A stretch of DNA of 8,518 bases, taken from Oxalobacteraceae bacterium UBA6704 (GTDB lineage: Bacteria > Pseudomonadota > Gammaproteobacteria > Burkholderiales > Burkholderiaceae_D). The stretch lies in the NCBI GenBank assembly GCA_002454505.1, contig DKJA01000033.1, positions 1-8,518 on the forward strand. Reading direction: 5' to 3'. Positions within the stretch are counted from its first letter, which is position 1, and each line of letters begins with the position of its first letter. The notes beneath the pieces are model-generated. The model searched no databases. It was given only the letters and a program-made list of their open reading frames with translations, and had not been told where the DNA came from. The translations under genes and the position numbers were made by a program. This document shows, one piece after another, positions 1 through 6,982 of this stretch.

Positions 1-407
1 GCCAGCGCGCTGCGCACGTCCGCCTCGTTCGCCGACAGGAACAGCGCAGCATTGAACGCCGTCAGGTAGGGGTAGGGCGAATTGCCCGTGACGAAAGCGG
101 CGCGCGTGATGTCGAGGCCATAGTGGGCGATCGACTTCATCACGCGCAGCCCCGTTTCGGGCGAATTGCGCGACAGCAGAACGACTTCGACGGGCAACTG
201 GTCAGGGAAGCACGCATTCAGGCTGAGGAAGCGGCGGATGAACGGGAAGGCCACGCCCCGTTCCAGGATCGTATCGAGGTGCTGCTCCTGGTAGCGGCGA
301 TAGCCTTCTTCGCCCTCGTCGAGGTAAATCCGGTGCGAGGCCGTGAGGTCGAACAGCGCCGACGAGGCGACGCCGATGACGAGTTTGTCGCCGATGGGAT
401 AGCTCAT
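1..407 (-). CDS. 5'-nucleotidase, cytosolic cN-I-like family (N-terminal part, cut by window edge)
   Basis: Translating the minus strand from an ATG at 407-405 gives 135 uninterrupted residues to the window edge, beginning MSYPIGDKLVIGVASSALFD. Recognisable blocks are the ASSALFDL segment near residues 14-21, GVAFPFIRRFLSLN near 51-64, and a VVLLSRNSPETGLRVMKSI block followed by HYGLDITRAAF. From memory, these match the bacterial 5'-nucleotidase family related to cytosolic 5'-nucleotidase I (Pfam 5-nucleotidase, PF06189), which hydrolyses nucleoside 5'-monophosphates in the cytoplasm. Family members are roughly 300 residues, so more than half the protein, including the later Asp-rich catalytic segment, lies outside the window. 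The sequence before the start (GGAACC next to ATG) is a poor ribosome-binding site, so the start rests on homology to the usual N-terminus. The gene is divergent from tssH and looks like a housekeeping neighbour, not part of the T6SS. Confidence 0.85.
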   Translation of the reverse strand, partial: MSYPIGDKLVIGVASSALFDLTASHRIYLDEGEEGYRRYQEQHLDTILERGVAFPFIRRFLSLNACFPDQLPVEVVLLSRNSPETGLRVMKSIAHYGLDITRAAFVTGNSPYPYLTAFNAALFLSANEADVRSAL

Positions 408-450
408 GGTTCCGGGAAGCCCGTGGTGGGGCGCTGCGATGGAAGGGGCG

Positions 451-458
451 ATTCTAAT
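451..458. promoter_or_regulatory. Candidate overlapping -10 elements of the divergent 5'-nucleotidase / tssH promoters
   Basis: The GC-rich 137-bp gap (408-544) has one AT-rich spot, ATTCTAAT. Read leftward it gives TAGAAT (451-456, five of six matches to TATAAT), about 45 bp before the nucleotidase ATG. Read rightward it gives TCTAAT (453-458, also five of six), about 87 bp before tssH. Neither strand has a convincing -35 at 16-18 bp. The assignment is therefore tentative. An activator-dependent promoter, or one of another sigma class, would also be consistent. The rest of the gap is GC-rich and contains nothing else I can name. Confidence 0.25.
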
Positions 459-533
459 GCATCCGGCCGGGCAGTGCGTGCGTATCTGTACGGAGATCCC
501 CATCGCCCACCAACCCAAGCGCCCGGCCGGGCG

Positions 534-538
534 AAGGA
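534..538 (+). promoter_or_regulatory. Ribosome-binding site of tssH
   Basis: AAGGA lies six bases before the ATG at 545. It is a good Shine-Dalgarno match at normal spacing and fixes the tssH start, which also matches the usual N-terminus of the family. Confidence 0.7.
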
Positions 539-544
539 AAAACC

Positions 545-3184
545 ATGGCAGAAATCAGCCGCGTTGCGCTGTTCGGCAAACTGAACTCCCTGTGCTACCG
601 CGCCATCGAAAGCAGTACCGTGTTCTGCAAGCTGCGCGGCAATCCTTATGTGGAGATGGTGCATTGGCTGCACCAGATCCTGCAGCTGCAGGACTCCGAC
701 CTGCACCGCATCGCGCGCCACTATGATGTCGACCCCGCGGCACTGGCCCGCGATACCACGGCCGCGCTGGACCGGCTGCCGCGCGGCTCGACATCCATCA
801 CGGACCTGTCGTCGCAGCTGGAAGAAGCAGTCGAGCGGGCCTGGGTGTACGGCACGCTGATGTTCGGCGAATCGCAGGTGCGTTCCGGGCACCTGGTCAT
901 TGGCATGCTGAAGACGGCGCCGCTGCGTAACGCGCTGTACGCGATCTCGGCGCAGTTCCAGAAGGTGAAGGGCGACGCCCTGTCCGACGATTTCGCCGCC
1001 CTGTTGAAGGAGTCGCCGGAAGCGGCGCTGGCAGCCACAGACGGCTTCCAGGCCGCCGCCGCACCGGGCGAAACGTCGGGCGCGATCGCACCGGCTGCGA
1101 TGGGCAAGCAGGAAGCGCTGAAAAAATTCACGGTGGACCTGACCGCGCAGGCCCGTGCCGAAAAGATGGACCCGATCGTCGGCCGCGACGACGAGATCCG
1201 GCAGGTGGTCGACATCCTGATGCGCCGCCGGCAGAACAACCCGATCCTTGTCGGCGAGGCGGGTGTCGGCAAGACCGCCGTGGTGGAAGGCTTTGCGCAG
1301 CGCATTGCGCGCGGCGATGTACCGCCGGGTTTGAAAGACGTGCAGCTGCTGGCGCTGGACGTGGGCCTGCTGCAGGCCGGCGCCAGCATGAAGGGCGAGT
1401 TCGAGCAGCGCCTGCGTGCCGTCATCGACGAAGTGCAGGGCAGCGCGAAGCCGGTCATTCTGTTCGTCGACGAAACGCACACGCTGGTGGGCGCCGGCGG
1501 CGCGGCCGGCACGGGCGACGCGGCCAACCTGCTGAAGCCGGCGCTGGCGCGCGGCACGCTGCGCACGATCGGCGCCACCACGTTCGCCGAATACAAGAAG
1601 CACATCGAAAAGGATCCGGCCCTGACGCGCCGCTTCCAGACCGTGCAGGTCGGCGAGCCGAACGAAGACAAGGCGCTGCTGATGATGCGCGGCGTCGCGT
1701 CCACGATGGAGCAGCACCACAAGGTGCAGATCCTCGACGAGGCGCTGGAAGCGGCGGTGAAGCTGTCGCACCGCTACATCCCGGCGCGGCAGCTGCCCGA
1801 CAAATCCGTCAGCCTGCTGGACACGGCATGCGCCCGCGTGGCCATCAGCCTGCACGCCACGCCGGCCGAAGTGGACGATGCCCGCAAGCGCATCGAAGCG
1901 CTGGAAACCGAGCTGGCCATCATCGGCCGCGAGAACGCCATCGGCATCGACACGGCAAGCCGCGCGGCCGACGCCAGCGGGTCGCTGGCTGTTGAGCGCG
2001 ACCGGCTGGCCACGCTGGAACAGCGCTGGCATGAAGAGCGCGAACTGGTCGACGAGCTGCTGGCCTTGCGCGCGAAGCTGCGGAGCGGCGCAGATCGCGA
2101 GGCTTCGATGGAGCAGCTGCGCGCGGTGCAAGGCAGGCTGGCCGCGCTGCAGGGCGAGCACCCGCTGATCCTGCCGACCGTCGATTACCAGGCCGTGGCC
2201 GCCGTGGTGGGCGACTGGACCGGCATTCCGGTCGGCCGCATGGCGAAGAACGAGATGGCAACCATCCTGAACCTCGGCACGCTGCTGGCGCAGCGCGTGA
2301 TCGGCCAGGACCATGCAATGGAGATGATCGCCCGGCGCATCCAGACGTCGCGGGCCGGCCTCGATAACCCGGGCAAGCCGGTCGGCGTGTTCATGCTGGC
2401 CGGGACGTCGGGCGTTGGCAAGACGGAAACGGCGCTGGCGCTGGCCGAGGCGCTGTACGGCGGCGAGCAGAATCTCATCACCATCAACATGAGCGAATTC
2501 CAGGAAGCGCATACGGTGTCCACGCTGAAGGGCGCGCCGCCCGGCTATGTGGGCTATGGCGAAGGCGGCGTGCTGACGGAAGCCGTGCGCCGCCGGCCTT
2601 ATTCCGTGGTGCTGCTCGACGAGGTGGAAAAGGCTCACCCGGACGTGCACGAGATGTTCTTCCAGGTGTTCGACAAGGGCTTCATGGAGGATGGCGAAGG
2701 CCGCTTCATCGACTTCAAGAACACGCTGATCATCCTGACGACCAATGCGGGCACGGAGGTGATTGCAAAGCTGTGCCGCGATCCGGAGCACATGCCCGAC
2801 CCGGAGGGCATGGCAAAGGCGCTGCGCGCACCGATGCTGGACGTGTTCCCGCCGGCGCTGCTGGGCCGCATCGTGACGATCCCGTACTACCCGCTGTCCG
2901 ACGCCATGCTGGCCAGCGTCGTGCGGCTGCAGCTGGAGCGCATCAGGCGCCGCGTCGAGGCGCGTTACAGGATTCCGTTCGACTACACGGAGGACGTGGT
3001 CGGCCTGGTGGTGTCGCGCTGCACCGAGAGCGAATCGGGCGGACGCATGATCGATGCCATCCTGACCAACACCATGCTGCCCGATGTGTCGCGCGAATTC
3101 CTCGGCCGGATGATGCATGGCGGCGCCGTCGCCGGCGTATCGGTGGACGTGCACGAAGGCGGATTCACCTATTCGTTTGCATGA
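545..3184 (+). CDS. tssH: TssH (ClpV), type VI secretion AAA+ ATPase
   Basis: This 879-residue protein has the full ClpV architecture. The N-domain (about 1-160) opens with the hallmark ISRVALFGKLNSLCYRAIE and RGNPYVEMVHWLHQILQLQDSD blocks and binds sheath protein TssC/VipB. AAA1 has Walker A GEAGVGKT (237-244), Walker B LFVDE (306-310) and the ClpV-type GASMKGEFEQR pore-loop region (279-289). Arginines 362-363 lie at the arginine-finger position. A short helical middle domain covers about 441-540. AAA2 has Walker A GTSGVGKT (620-627), pore loop GYVGYG (667-672), Walker B VVLLDE (688-693) and sensor-2 GGR (832-834). ClpV hexamers use ATP to disassemble contracted TssB/TssC sheath in the cytoplasm so that subunits are reused. 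All catalytic motifs are intact. Residue 311 is Thr (DETH), where I recall Ala being common (DEAH); the catalytic Asp-Glu is kept. The gene is first in a two-gene unit with tagF. Confidence 0.97.
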   Translation: MAEISRVALFGKLNSLCYRAIESSTVFCKLRGNPYVEMVHWLHQILQLQDSDLHRIARHYDVDPAALARDTTAALDRLPRGSTSITDLSSQLEEAVERAWVYGTLMFGESQVRSGHLVIGMLKTAPLRNALYAISAQFQKVKGDALSDDFAALLKESPEAALAATDGFQAAAAPGETSGAIAPAAMGKQEALKKFTVDLTAQARAEKMDPIVGRDDEIRQVVDILMRRRQNNPILVGEAGVGKTAVVEGFAQRIARGDVPPGLKDVQLLALDVGLLQAGASMKGEFEQRLRAVIDEVQGSAKPVILFVDETHTLVGAGGAAGTGDAANLLKPALARGTLRTIGATTFAEYKKHIEKDPALTRRFQTVQVGEPNEDKALLMMRGVASTMEQHHKVQILDEALEAAVKLSHRYIPARQLPDKSVSLLDTACARVAISLHATPAEVDDARKRIEALETELAIIGRENAIGIDTASRAADASGSLAVERDRLATLEQRWHEERELVDELLALRAKLRSGADREASMEQLRAVQGRLAALQGEHPLILPTVDYQAVAAVVGDWTGIPVGRMAKNEMATILNLGTLLAQRVIGQDHAMEMIARRIQTSRAGLDNPGKPVGVFMLAGTSGVGKTETALALAEALYGGEQNLITINMSEFQEAHTVSTLKGAPPGYVGYGEGGVLTEAVRRRPYSVVLLDEVEKAHPDVHEMFFQVFDKGFMEDGEGRFIDFKNTLIILTTNAGTEVIAKLCRDPEHMPDPEGMAKALRAPMLDVFPPALLGRIVTIPYYPLSDAMLASVVRLQLERIRRRVEARYRIPFDYTEDVVGLVVSRCTESESGGRMIDAILTNTMLPDVSREFLGRMMHGGAVAGVSVDVHEGGFTYSFA

Positions 3185-3738
3185 CCACGGCGTGCCGTGG
3201 GCCCGGCTTTTTCGGCAAGGTGCCAACGCACGGCGACTTCGTGTCGCGCCGGCTGCCGGCCGATGCGCTGGTGGCCTGGGATACGTGGCTGCAGGCCGCG
3301 CTGCGGTGCAGCCGCGAGAAGTTGGGCGATTGCTGGCTCGAGACCTATCTGACGGCGCCGGTCTGGCGGTTCAGTCTCGCGGCCGGGGTTTGCGGCAGCG
3401 ATGCCTGGACCGGCGTGCTGATGCCCAGCGTGGACCGGGTCGGCCGCTATTTTCCGTTGACGATCGCAGCGGCGGTGCCTTGCGCTACGCCGCTGCAGGA
3501 TGCCTGGTACGACGCGGTGGAGGAGCTGGCCTTCTCCGCGCTCGCGCCGGGTTTCGTGCTGGTGGAATTCGATGCAGCGCTGCTGGCGCTGGATTTGCTG
3601 AACAGGCAAGAGGATGCAGTGCCGTCCGATCGCAGTTTATGGTGGCGCGACGCTGCGGACACCGTGACGTACCCGGGCTTCCCGCCGCCGGTAGCTTATG
3701 CCGGCATGCTCACCGGCAGCTCGCCAGCACCACCGTGA
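3181..3738 (+). CDS. tagF: TagF, type VI secretion accessory repressor
   Basis: This 185-residue protein carries the TagF (DUF2094) signature: GFFGKVPTHGDFVSRRLP (9-26), PSVDRVGRYFPLTI (82-95) and SLWW (152-155), close to the family's usual length. In Pseudomonas aeruginosa and Agrobacterium tumefaciens, TagF represses T6SS firing after translation by binding the forkhead-associated protein Fha. It is cytoplasmic. The frame stays open upstream to about 2773, but that part lies antiphase inside tssH. The ATG at 3181 is chosen because it begins the family's conserved N-terminus and overlaps the tssH stop as ATGA. No Shine-Dalgarno sits at normal distance (the nearest purine-rich stretch ends about 17 bases upstream), so expression probably depends on translational coupling. 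Its last 29 bases overlap the end of the convergent phosphatase gene. One rare TTA leucine codon occurs at residue 153. Confidence 0.93.
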   Translation: MTTACRGPGFFGKVPTHGDFVSRRLPADALVAWDTWLQAALRCSREKLGDCWLETYLTAPVWRFSLAAGVCGSDAWTGVLMPSVDRVGRYFPLTIAAAVPCATPLQDAWYDAVEELAFSALAPGFVLVEFDAALLALDLLNRQEDAVPSDRSLWWRDAADTVTYPGFPPPVAYAGMLTGSSPAPP

Positions 3739-4519
3739 TGTTATCCCGGCTGCCATCCCGCTTCGCCATCTCGACCAGCGCTTCACAGCAGGCGTGCAGG
3801 TTGTCCGCCTGTGCGGAGGACAGGATGGCGGCGATCTGCTCGGGCGCCGAATTGCCATACAGCCCATCGCTGCACAGCAGATAAAGATCGCCTGCCGCCG
3901 GCGTGCAGGTGAGCAGTTCCGGTTGCACGACGGCCGTCGGCCCCATCGCCTGCAGCAGCAGGTTGCGCGCGGGCAGATGGTCCTGCACGCCCATGTCAAC
4001 CGCCTGTTGGTACAGCGTCTGGTCGCGCGTCAGCTGCGCCAGTGCGCCATCGCGCCAGCAATACAGCCGGCTGTCGCCCACGTGGAAGACCAGCAGCGGC
4101 CCGCCCGGCGTGGCCTGCCAGAAGCCGGTCAGCGTCGTGCCCATGCCGGTACCGTCCGGCTGGCCGTCGGCGACGTTGGCCTGGTACAGCCGCTCGTTGG
4201 CGAAGGCGACGGCATCGCGCAGCGTGACCATGGCCTTCGTGGCAGTGCCCGTCCACGTGGCATCCGGATCGGCGCCGAAACGGCCGGCAGGCGCGTGGCC
4301 GATGAAGTCGGCCAGCTGGCGCAGCGCTTCGGCGCTGGCGATTTCGCCGGCCGCGTGGCCGCCCATGCCGTCCGCCACGGCCACCAGGCCCAGTTCCGGC
4401 GCGATCAGGAAGTTGTCCTGGTTCGACTCGCGCACCGTGCCGACATCCGTGACGCCGAACGCCACGCCGAACTCCAGCCTGTGGTACTGCGATGGCGACA
4501 GCGGCTGCCAGTTGCTCAC
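3710..4519 (-). CDS. pppA: PP2C-family Ser/Thr protein phosphatase, PppA type (T6SS-associated)
   Basis: This 269-residue protein has the ordered PP2C motifs: SNQDNF with Asp35, the metal-binding VADGMGGH (Asp50), TGMGTTL near 124-130, VGDSRLY (Asp149), LCSDGLYG (Asp218) and a terminal DNITVVL (Asp259). All metal-ligand aspartates are present, so it should be an active Mn/Mg-dependent phosphatase, soluble and without membrane segments. In T6SS threonine-phosphorylation control, PppA dephosphorylates Fha and opposes the kinase PpkA. That role is inferred here from the facing tssH-tagF pair; neither kinase nor Fha is in the window. A general PrpC/Stp-like phosphatase remains possible. Translation starts at GTG (4519-4517) with a weak GGA about seven bases upstream. 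The gene lies 18 bp after mrcA on the same strand with no visible terminator, implying co-transcription, and converges on tagF with a 29-bp overlap. Confidence 0.88.
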   Translation of the reverse strand: MSNWQPLSPSQYHRLEFGVAFGVTDVGTVRESNQDNFLIAPELGLVAVADGMGGHAAGEIASAEALRQLADFIGHAPAGRFGADPDATWTGTATKAMVTLRDAVAFANERLYQANVADGQPDGTGMGTTLTGFWQATPGGPLLVFHVGDSRLYCWRDGALAQLTRDQTLYQQAVDMGVQDHLPARNLLLQAMGPTAVVQPELLTCTPAAGDLYLLCSDGLYGNSAPEQIAAILSSAQADNLHACCEALVEMAKRDGSRDNITVVLASCR

Positions 4520-4537
4520 GATGCTGTCCGCGCGCGG

Positions 4538-6952
4538 TCAGTTGGAAGGCCGCTGCGGCGGCACCGGCGTCACGTTCGACGCGTTCGGCAGCGGTGCCGC
4601 CGGCGGCTGCGGCGCTTGCGGCACGACCGGCACCGGCGCCACGTTCGACGCATTCGGCAGCGGTTCGCCATCGGCCGGCAGCCCGTCCGGCGGCGGCAGA
4701 TCGAGGTCGATGCCGCGCACGGTCGGATCGCCCGTGTATTCCTCGTACATCCAGTCGCCGTCCATCTGCACCACGCCTTCCGGCACCGCACGCTCGACCA
4801 CCGGGCGGGGCGCCAGCGCCACCTTCATGTAATCGATCCAGATCGGCAGCGCCAGCGTGGCGCCGAACTCGCGGCCGCCCAGCGACTTCGGTTCGTCGTA
4901 GCCCATCCACGCCACCGCGACGATGCCGCCGCCGTAGCCGCCGAACCAGCCGTCCACGGCGTCGCTGGTGGTCCCCGTCTTGCCGGCCAGGTCGGCGCGG
5001 CCGATGCGCTGCGTGGCCGCTGCGCCGGTACCGCTGCGGGCGGTTTCCTTCAGCATGCTGTCCATGATGTAGGCGTTGCGCGCATCGAGCACGCGGGCCG
5101 ATTCGTCCAGCTGCGCGGGCGGTTTGGCGGCTTTCAGTACCTTGCCGTCCGCATCCTCGATGCGTTCGATCAGGTAGGGCTGCACGCGGTAGCCGCCGTT
5201 GGCGAACACGGAGTAGGCGCCGGCCAGCTGTTGCGGCGTGACGGCGCCGGTACCCAGCGCCATCGTCAGGTTCTGCGGATGGCGGGCCGGGTCGAAGCCG
5301 AATTTGCCGAGGAAGCCATGCGCGTACGGCACCGAGACGGCGCGCAGGATGCGCACCGACGGCACGTTCTTCGATTTCGCCAGCGCCGTGCGCATGGTGA
5401 TCGGGCCGTCGAACTTGAAGTCGTCGTTCTGCGGCGTCCACGGCTGGCCGTTGGCGCCGCCGGGCAGTTCGATCGGCACGTCGTTGATCAGCGTCGCCGG
5501 TCCATAACCCTTGTCCAGCGCGGCCGAATACACGAACGGCTTGATCGACGAGCCGGGCTGGCGCCACGCCTGCGTCACGTGATTGAACTTCTGCAGGTTG
5601 TAGTCGAAGCCGCCGACCATCGCGTGATAGGCGCCGGTGGCCGAGTCGATCGACACGAAGGCGGCCGCCACTTTCGGCACCTGGGTGATGGCCCAGCCTT
5701 TCTTCGGATCGCGCGCGACGCGGATCACGGAGCCCGGCCGCAGCCGGAATTCGTCCTTGGCCTTCGGCGACAGCGCCGGCGCGGCCAGTTTCAGGCCATC
5801 GCCGGTGATGACGATGTCGGTGCCGTCGGCCGTCTCGGCGCGCACCTCGCGCGGGCCGGCGGCCAGCACGACAGCGGGGATCAGCCCGTCGCTGGACGGG
5901 CGCTTCGACAGCGCGTCGTCGATCGCTTCCTCGCGTTCGTCGTCGCCGGCCGGCAGGTCGATCAGCGCTTCCGGACCGCGGTAGCCGTGGCGCTGGTCGT
6001 AGGCGATCACGTTGCGGCGCACGGATTCGTAGGCGGCATCCTGGTCGGCTTTCAGGATCGTCGTGCGCACGACGATGCCGCGCGTGTACGCTTCTTCCTT
6101 GTATTCGGCATACACGGCCTGGCGCGCCAGTTCGGCCACGTATTCGGCATGCGTGTCGAATTCCTGGCCGCGGTGGTTGATGTGCAGCGTTTCATGCAGC
6201 GCCGTTTCGTACTGCGGGTCGGTGATGTAGTTCAGGTCGTGCAGGCGGCGCAGCACCAGCTGCTGGCGGGCCTTGGCGCGCTTGAAATTGGTGACCGGAT
6301 TGTGGCGTGCGGGATTCTGCGGCAGGCCGGCCAGCATCGCGATCTCGGCAACCGACAGCTCCTTGAGCGACTTGCCGAAATAGGTCTGCGCGGCGGCGGC
6401 AAAGCCGAACGAGCGCTGGCCCAGGTAGATCTGGTTCATGTACAGCTCGAGAATCTGGTCCTTCGTCAGCGCGTCCTCGATCTTGTAGGTCAGCATGACT
6501 TCGTTCAGCTTGCGGGAGATGACTTTTTCGCGCGTCAGGAAGAAGTTGCGGGCGACCTGCATCGAGATCGTCGAACCGCCCTGGCGGAAACCGCCGGCCA
6601 GGTTGGCCTTCATCGCACCGGCGGCGCGCACCCAGTCGATGCCGCCATGGTCGTAGAAGCGCGTGTCCTCGATGGCGAGCAGCGCGTTCTTCATCATGTC
6701 GGGGATGTCCTTGATCGGCACGAAGTCGCGGTGCTCCTCGCCGAATTCGCCGATCAGCACCTTGTCGGCCGTGTAGACGCGCAGCGGGATCTTCGGCTTG
6801 TAGTCGATGACGGCATCCAGCGACGGCAGCCGCGGTTTGACGATCAGGAACAGGTAGCCCAGCAAGGCAGCGGCGGCCAGGAGGCCGGCGATGCCGGCGG
6901 CGATGAGGCCGCGGACGGCGTTGCGGCGGTTCAGCCAGGAGGGAGTGCTCAA
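4538..6952 (-). CDS. mrcA: Penicillin-binding protein 1A, bifunctional transglycosylase/transpeptidase
   Basis: This 804-residue class A PBP polymerises lipid II into glycan strands and cross-links them in the periplasm. It has a short cytoplasmic N-terminus and one membrane anchor (about 13-38). The GT51 domain (about 60-240) has AIEDTRFYDHGG with catalytic Glu95, RQGGSTISMQVARN (123-136) and ELYMNQIYLG (169-178). An OB-like insert spans roughly 320-425. The transpeptidase domain has the serine motif SSIK (nucleophile Ser468), SKN (527-529) and KTGT (658-661). Residues from about 750 form a proline-rich tail containing a duplicated PLPNASNV block. The start is TTG, well supported: an AGGA Shine-Dalgarno lies seven bases upstream, an in-frame TAG lies four codons upstream, and no in-frame ATG exists before residue 86. 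It is also called ponA. It heads a probable two-gene transcript with the phosphatase. Confidence 0.96.
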   Translation of the reverse strand: MSTPSWLNRRNAVRGLIAAGIAGLLAAAALLGYLFLIVKPRLPSLDAVIDYKPKIPLRVYTADKVLIGEFGEEHRDFVPIKDIPDMMKNALLAIEDTRFYDHGGIDWVRAAGAMKANLAGGFRQGGSTISMQVARNFFLTREKVISRKLNEVMLTYKIEDALTKDQILELYMNQIYLGQRSFGFAAAAQTYFGKSLKELSVAEIAMLAGLPQNPARHNPVTNFKRAKARQQLVLRRLHDLNYITDPQYETALHETLHINHRGQEFDTHAEYVAELARQAVYAEYKEEAYTRGIVVRTTILKADQDAAYESVRRNVIAYDQRHGYRGPEALIDLPAGDDEREEAIDDALSKRPSSDGLIPAVVLAAGPREVRAETADGTDIVITGDGLKLAAPALSPKAKDEFRLRPGSVIRVARDPKKGWAITQVPKVAAAFVSIDSATGAYHAMVGGFDYNLQKFNHVTQAWRQPGSSIKPFVYSAALDKGYGPATLINDVPIELPGGANGQPWTPQNDDFKFDGPITMRTALAKSKNVPSVRILRAVSVPYAHGFLGKFGFDPARHPQNLTMALGTGAVTPQQLAGAYSVFANGGYRVQPYLIERIEDADGKVLKAAKPPAQLDESARVLDARNAYIMDSMLKETARSGTGAAATQRIGRADLAGKTGTTSDAVDGWFGGYGGGIVAVAWMGYDEPKSLGGREFGATLALPIWIDYMKVALAPRPVVERAVPEGVVQMDGDWMYEEYTGDPTVRGIDLDLPPPDGLPADGEPLPNASNVAPVPVVPQAPQPPAAPLPNASNVTPVPPQRPSN
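4560..4664 (-). repeat. Two 36-bp in-frame direct repeats in the mrcA 3' end
   Basis: Bases 4560-4595 and 4629-4664 match at 34 of 36 positions. The offset is 69 bp, exactly 23 codons, so the frame is kept. On the coding strand both copies encode the block PLPNASNV-x-PVP, differing only in Ala versus Thr, separated by a Pro/Gln/Ala-rich linker. This is a tandem-type duplication within the unstructured periplasmic tail of PBP1A, outside the catalytic domains. Confidence 0.9.
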
Positions 6953-6959
6953 GTCGGAT

Positions 6960-6963
6960 TCCT
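6960..6963 (-). promoter_or_regulatory. Ribosome-binding site deciding the TTG start of mrcA
   Basis: Read leftward, AGGA lies seven bases before TTG (6952-6950). It overlaps an in-frame TAG stop (6964-6962), so no earlier start is possible and the TTG is effectively dictated. Confidence 0.7.
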
Positions 6964-6982
6964 ACGGTTGCAAGACCGGGCC

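Noticed and set aside
521..532. Palindrome GCCCGGCCGGGC before tssH, with a 10-bp partial copy at 463-472
   Set aside because: It is low-complexity C/G sequence likely by chance in this composition, just upstream of the ribosome-binding site, and does not match a known operator.
408..544. Sigma-54 promoter for tssH
   Set aside because: I looked for the TGGC-N8-TTGC pattern used by some T6SS operons and found no acceptable match in the gap.
123..584. A 153-codon plus-strand frame across the 5'-nucleotidase start and the intergenic gap
   Set aside because: It is antisense to the conserved nucleotidase N-terminus, spans the likely promoter region and enters tssH out of frame.
404..3226. A 940-codon open frame on the minus strand opposite tssH
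   Set aside because: Its composition (His, Arg, Gln, Ala-rich, low in hydrophobic patterning) is that of an antisense shadow of a GC-rich gene. It shows no motifs, and the plus strand encodes an intact ClpV.
3700..3717. GCCGG/CCGGC hairpin near the tagF-pppA junction as a terminator
   Set aside because: The stem is only 5 bp with an 8-base loop and has no T-run on either side. Such short GC stems are frequent here.
3996..5567. A 523-codon minus-strand frame overlapping mrcA and pppA in a different phase
   Set aside because: It is Arg/Gly/Ala-rich without recognisable domains, while both overlapped genes have full catalytic motif sets.
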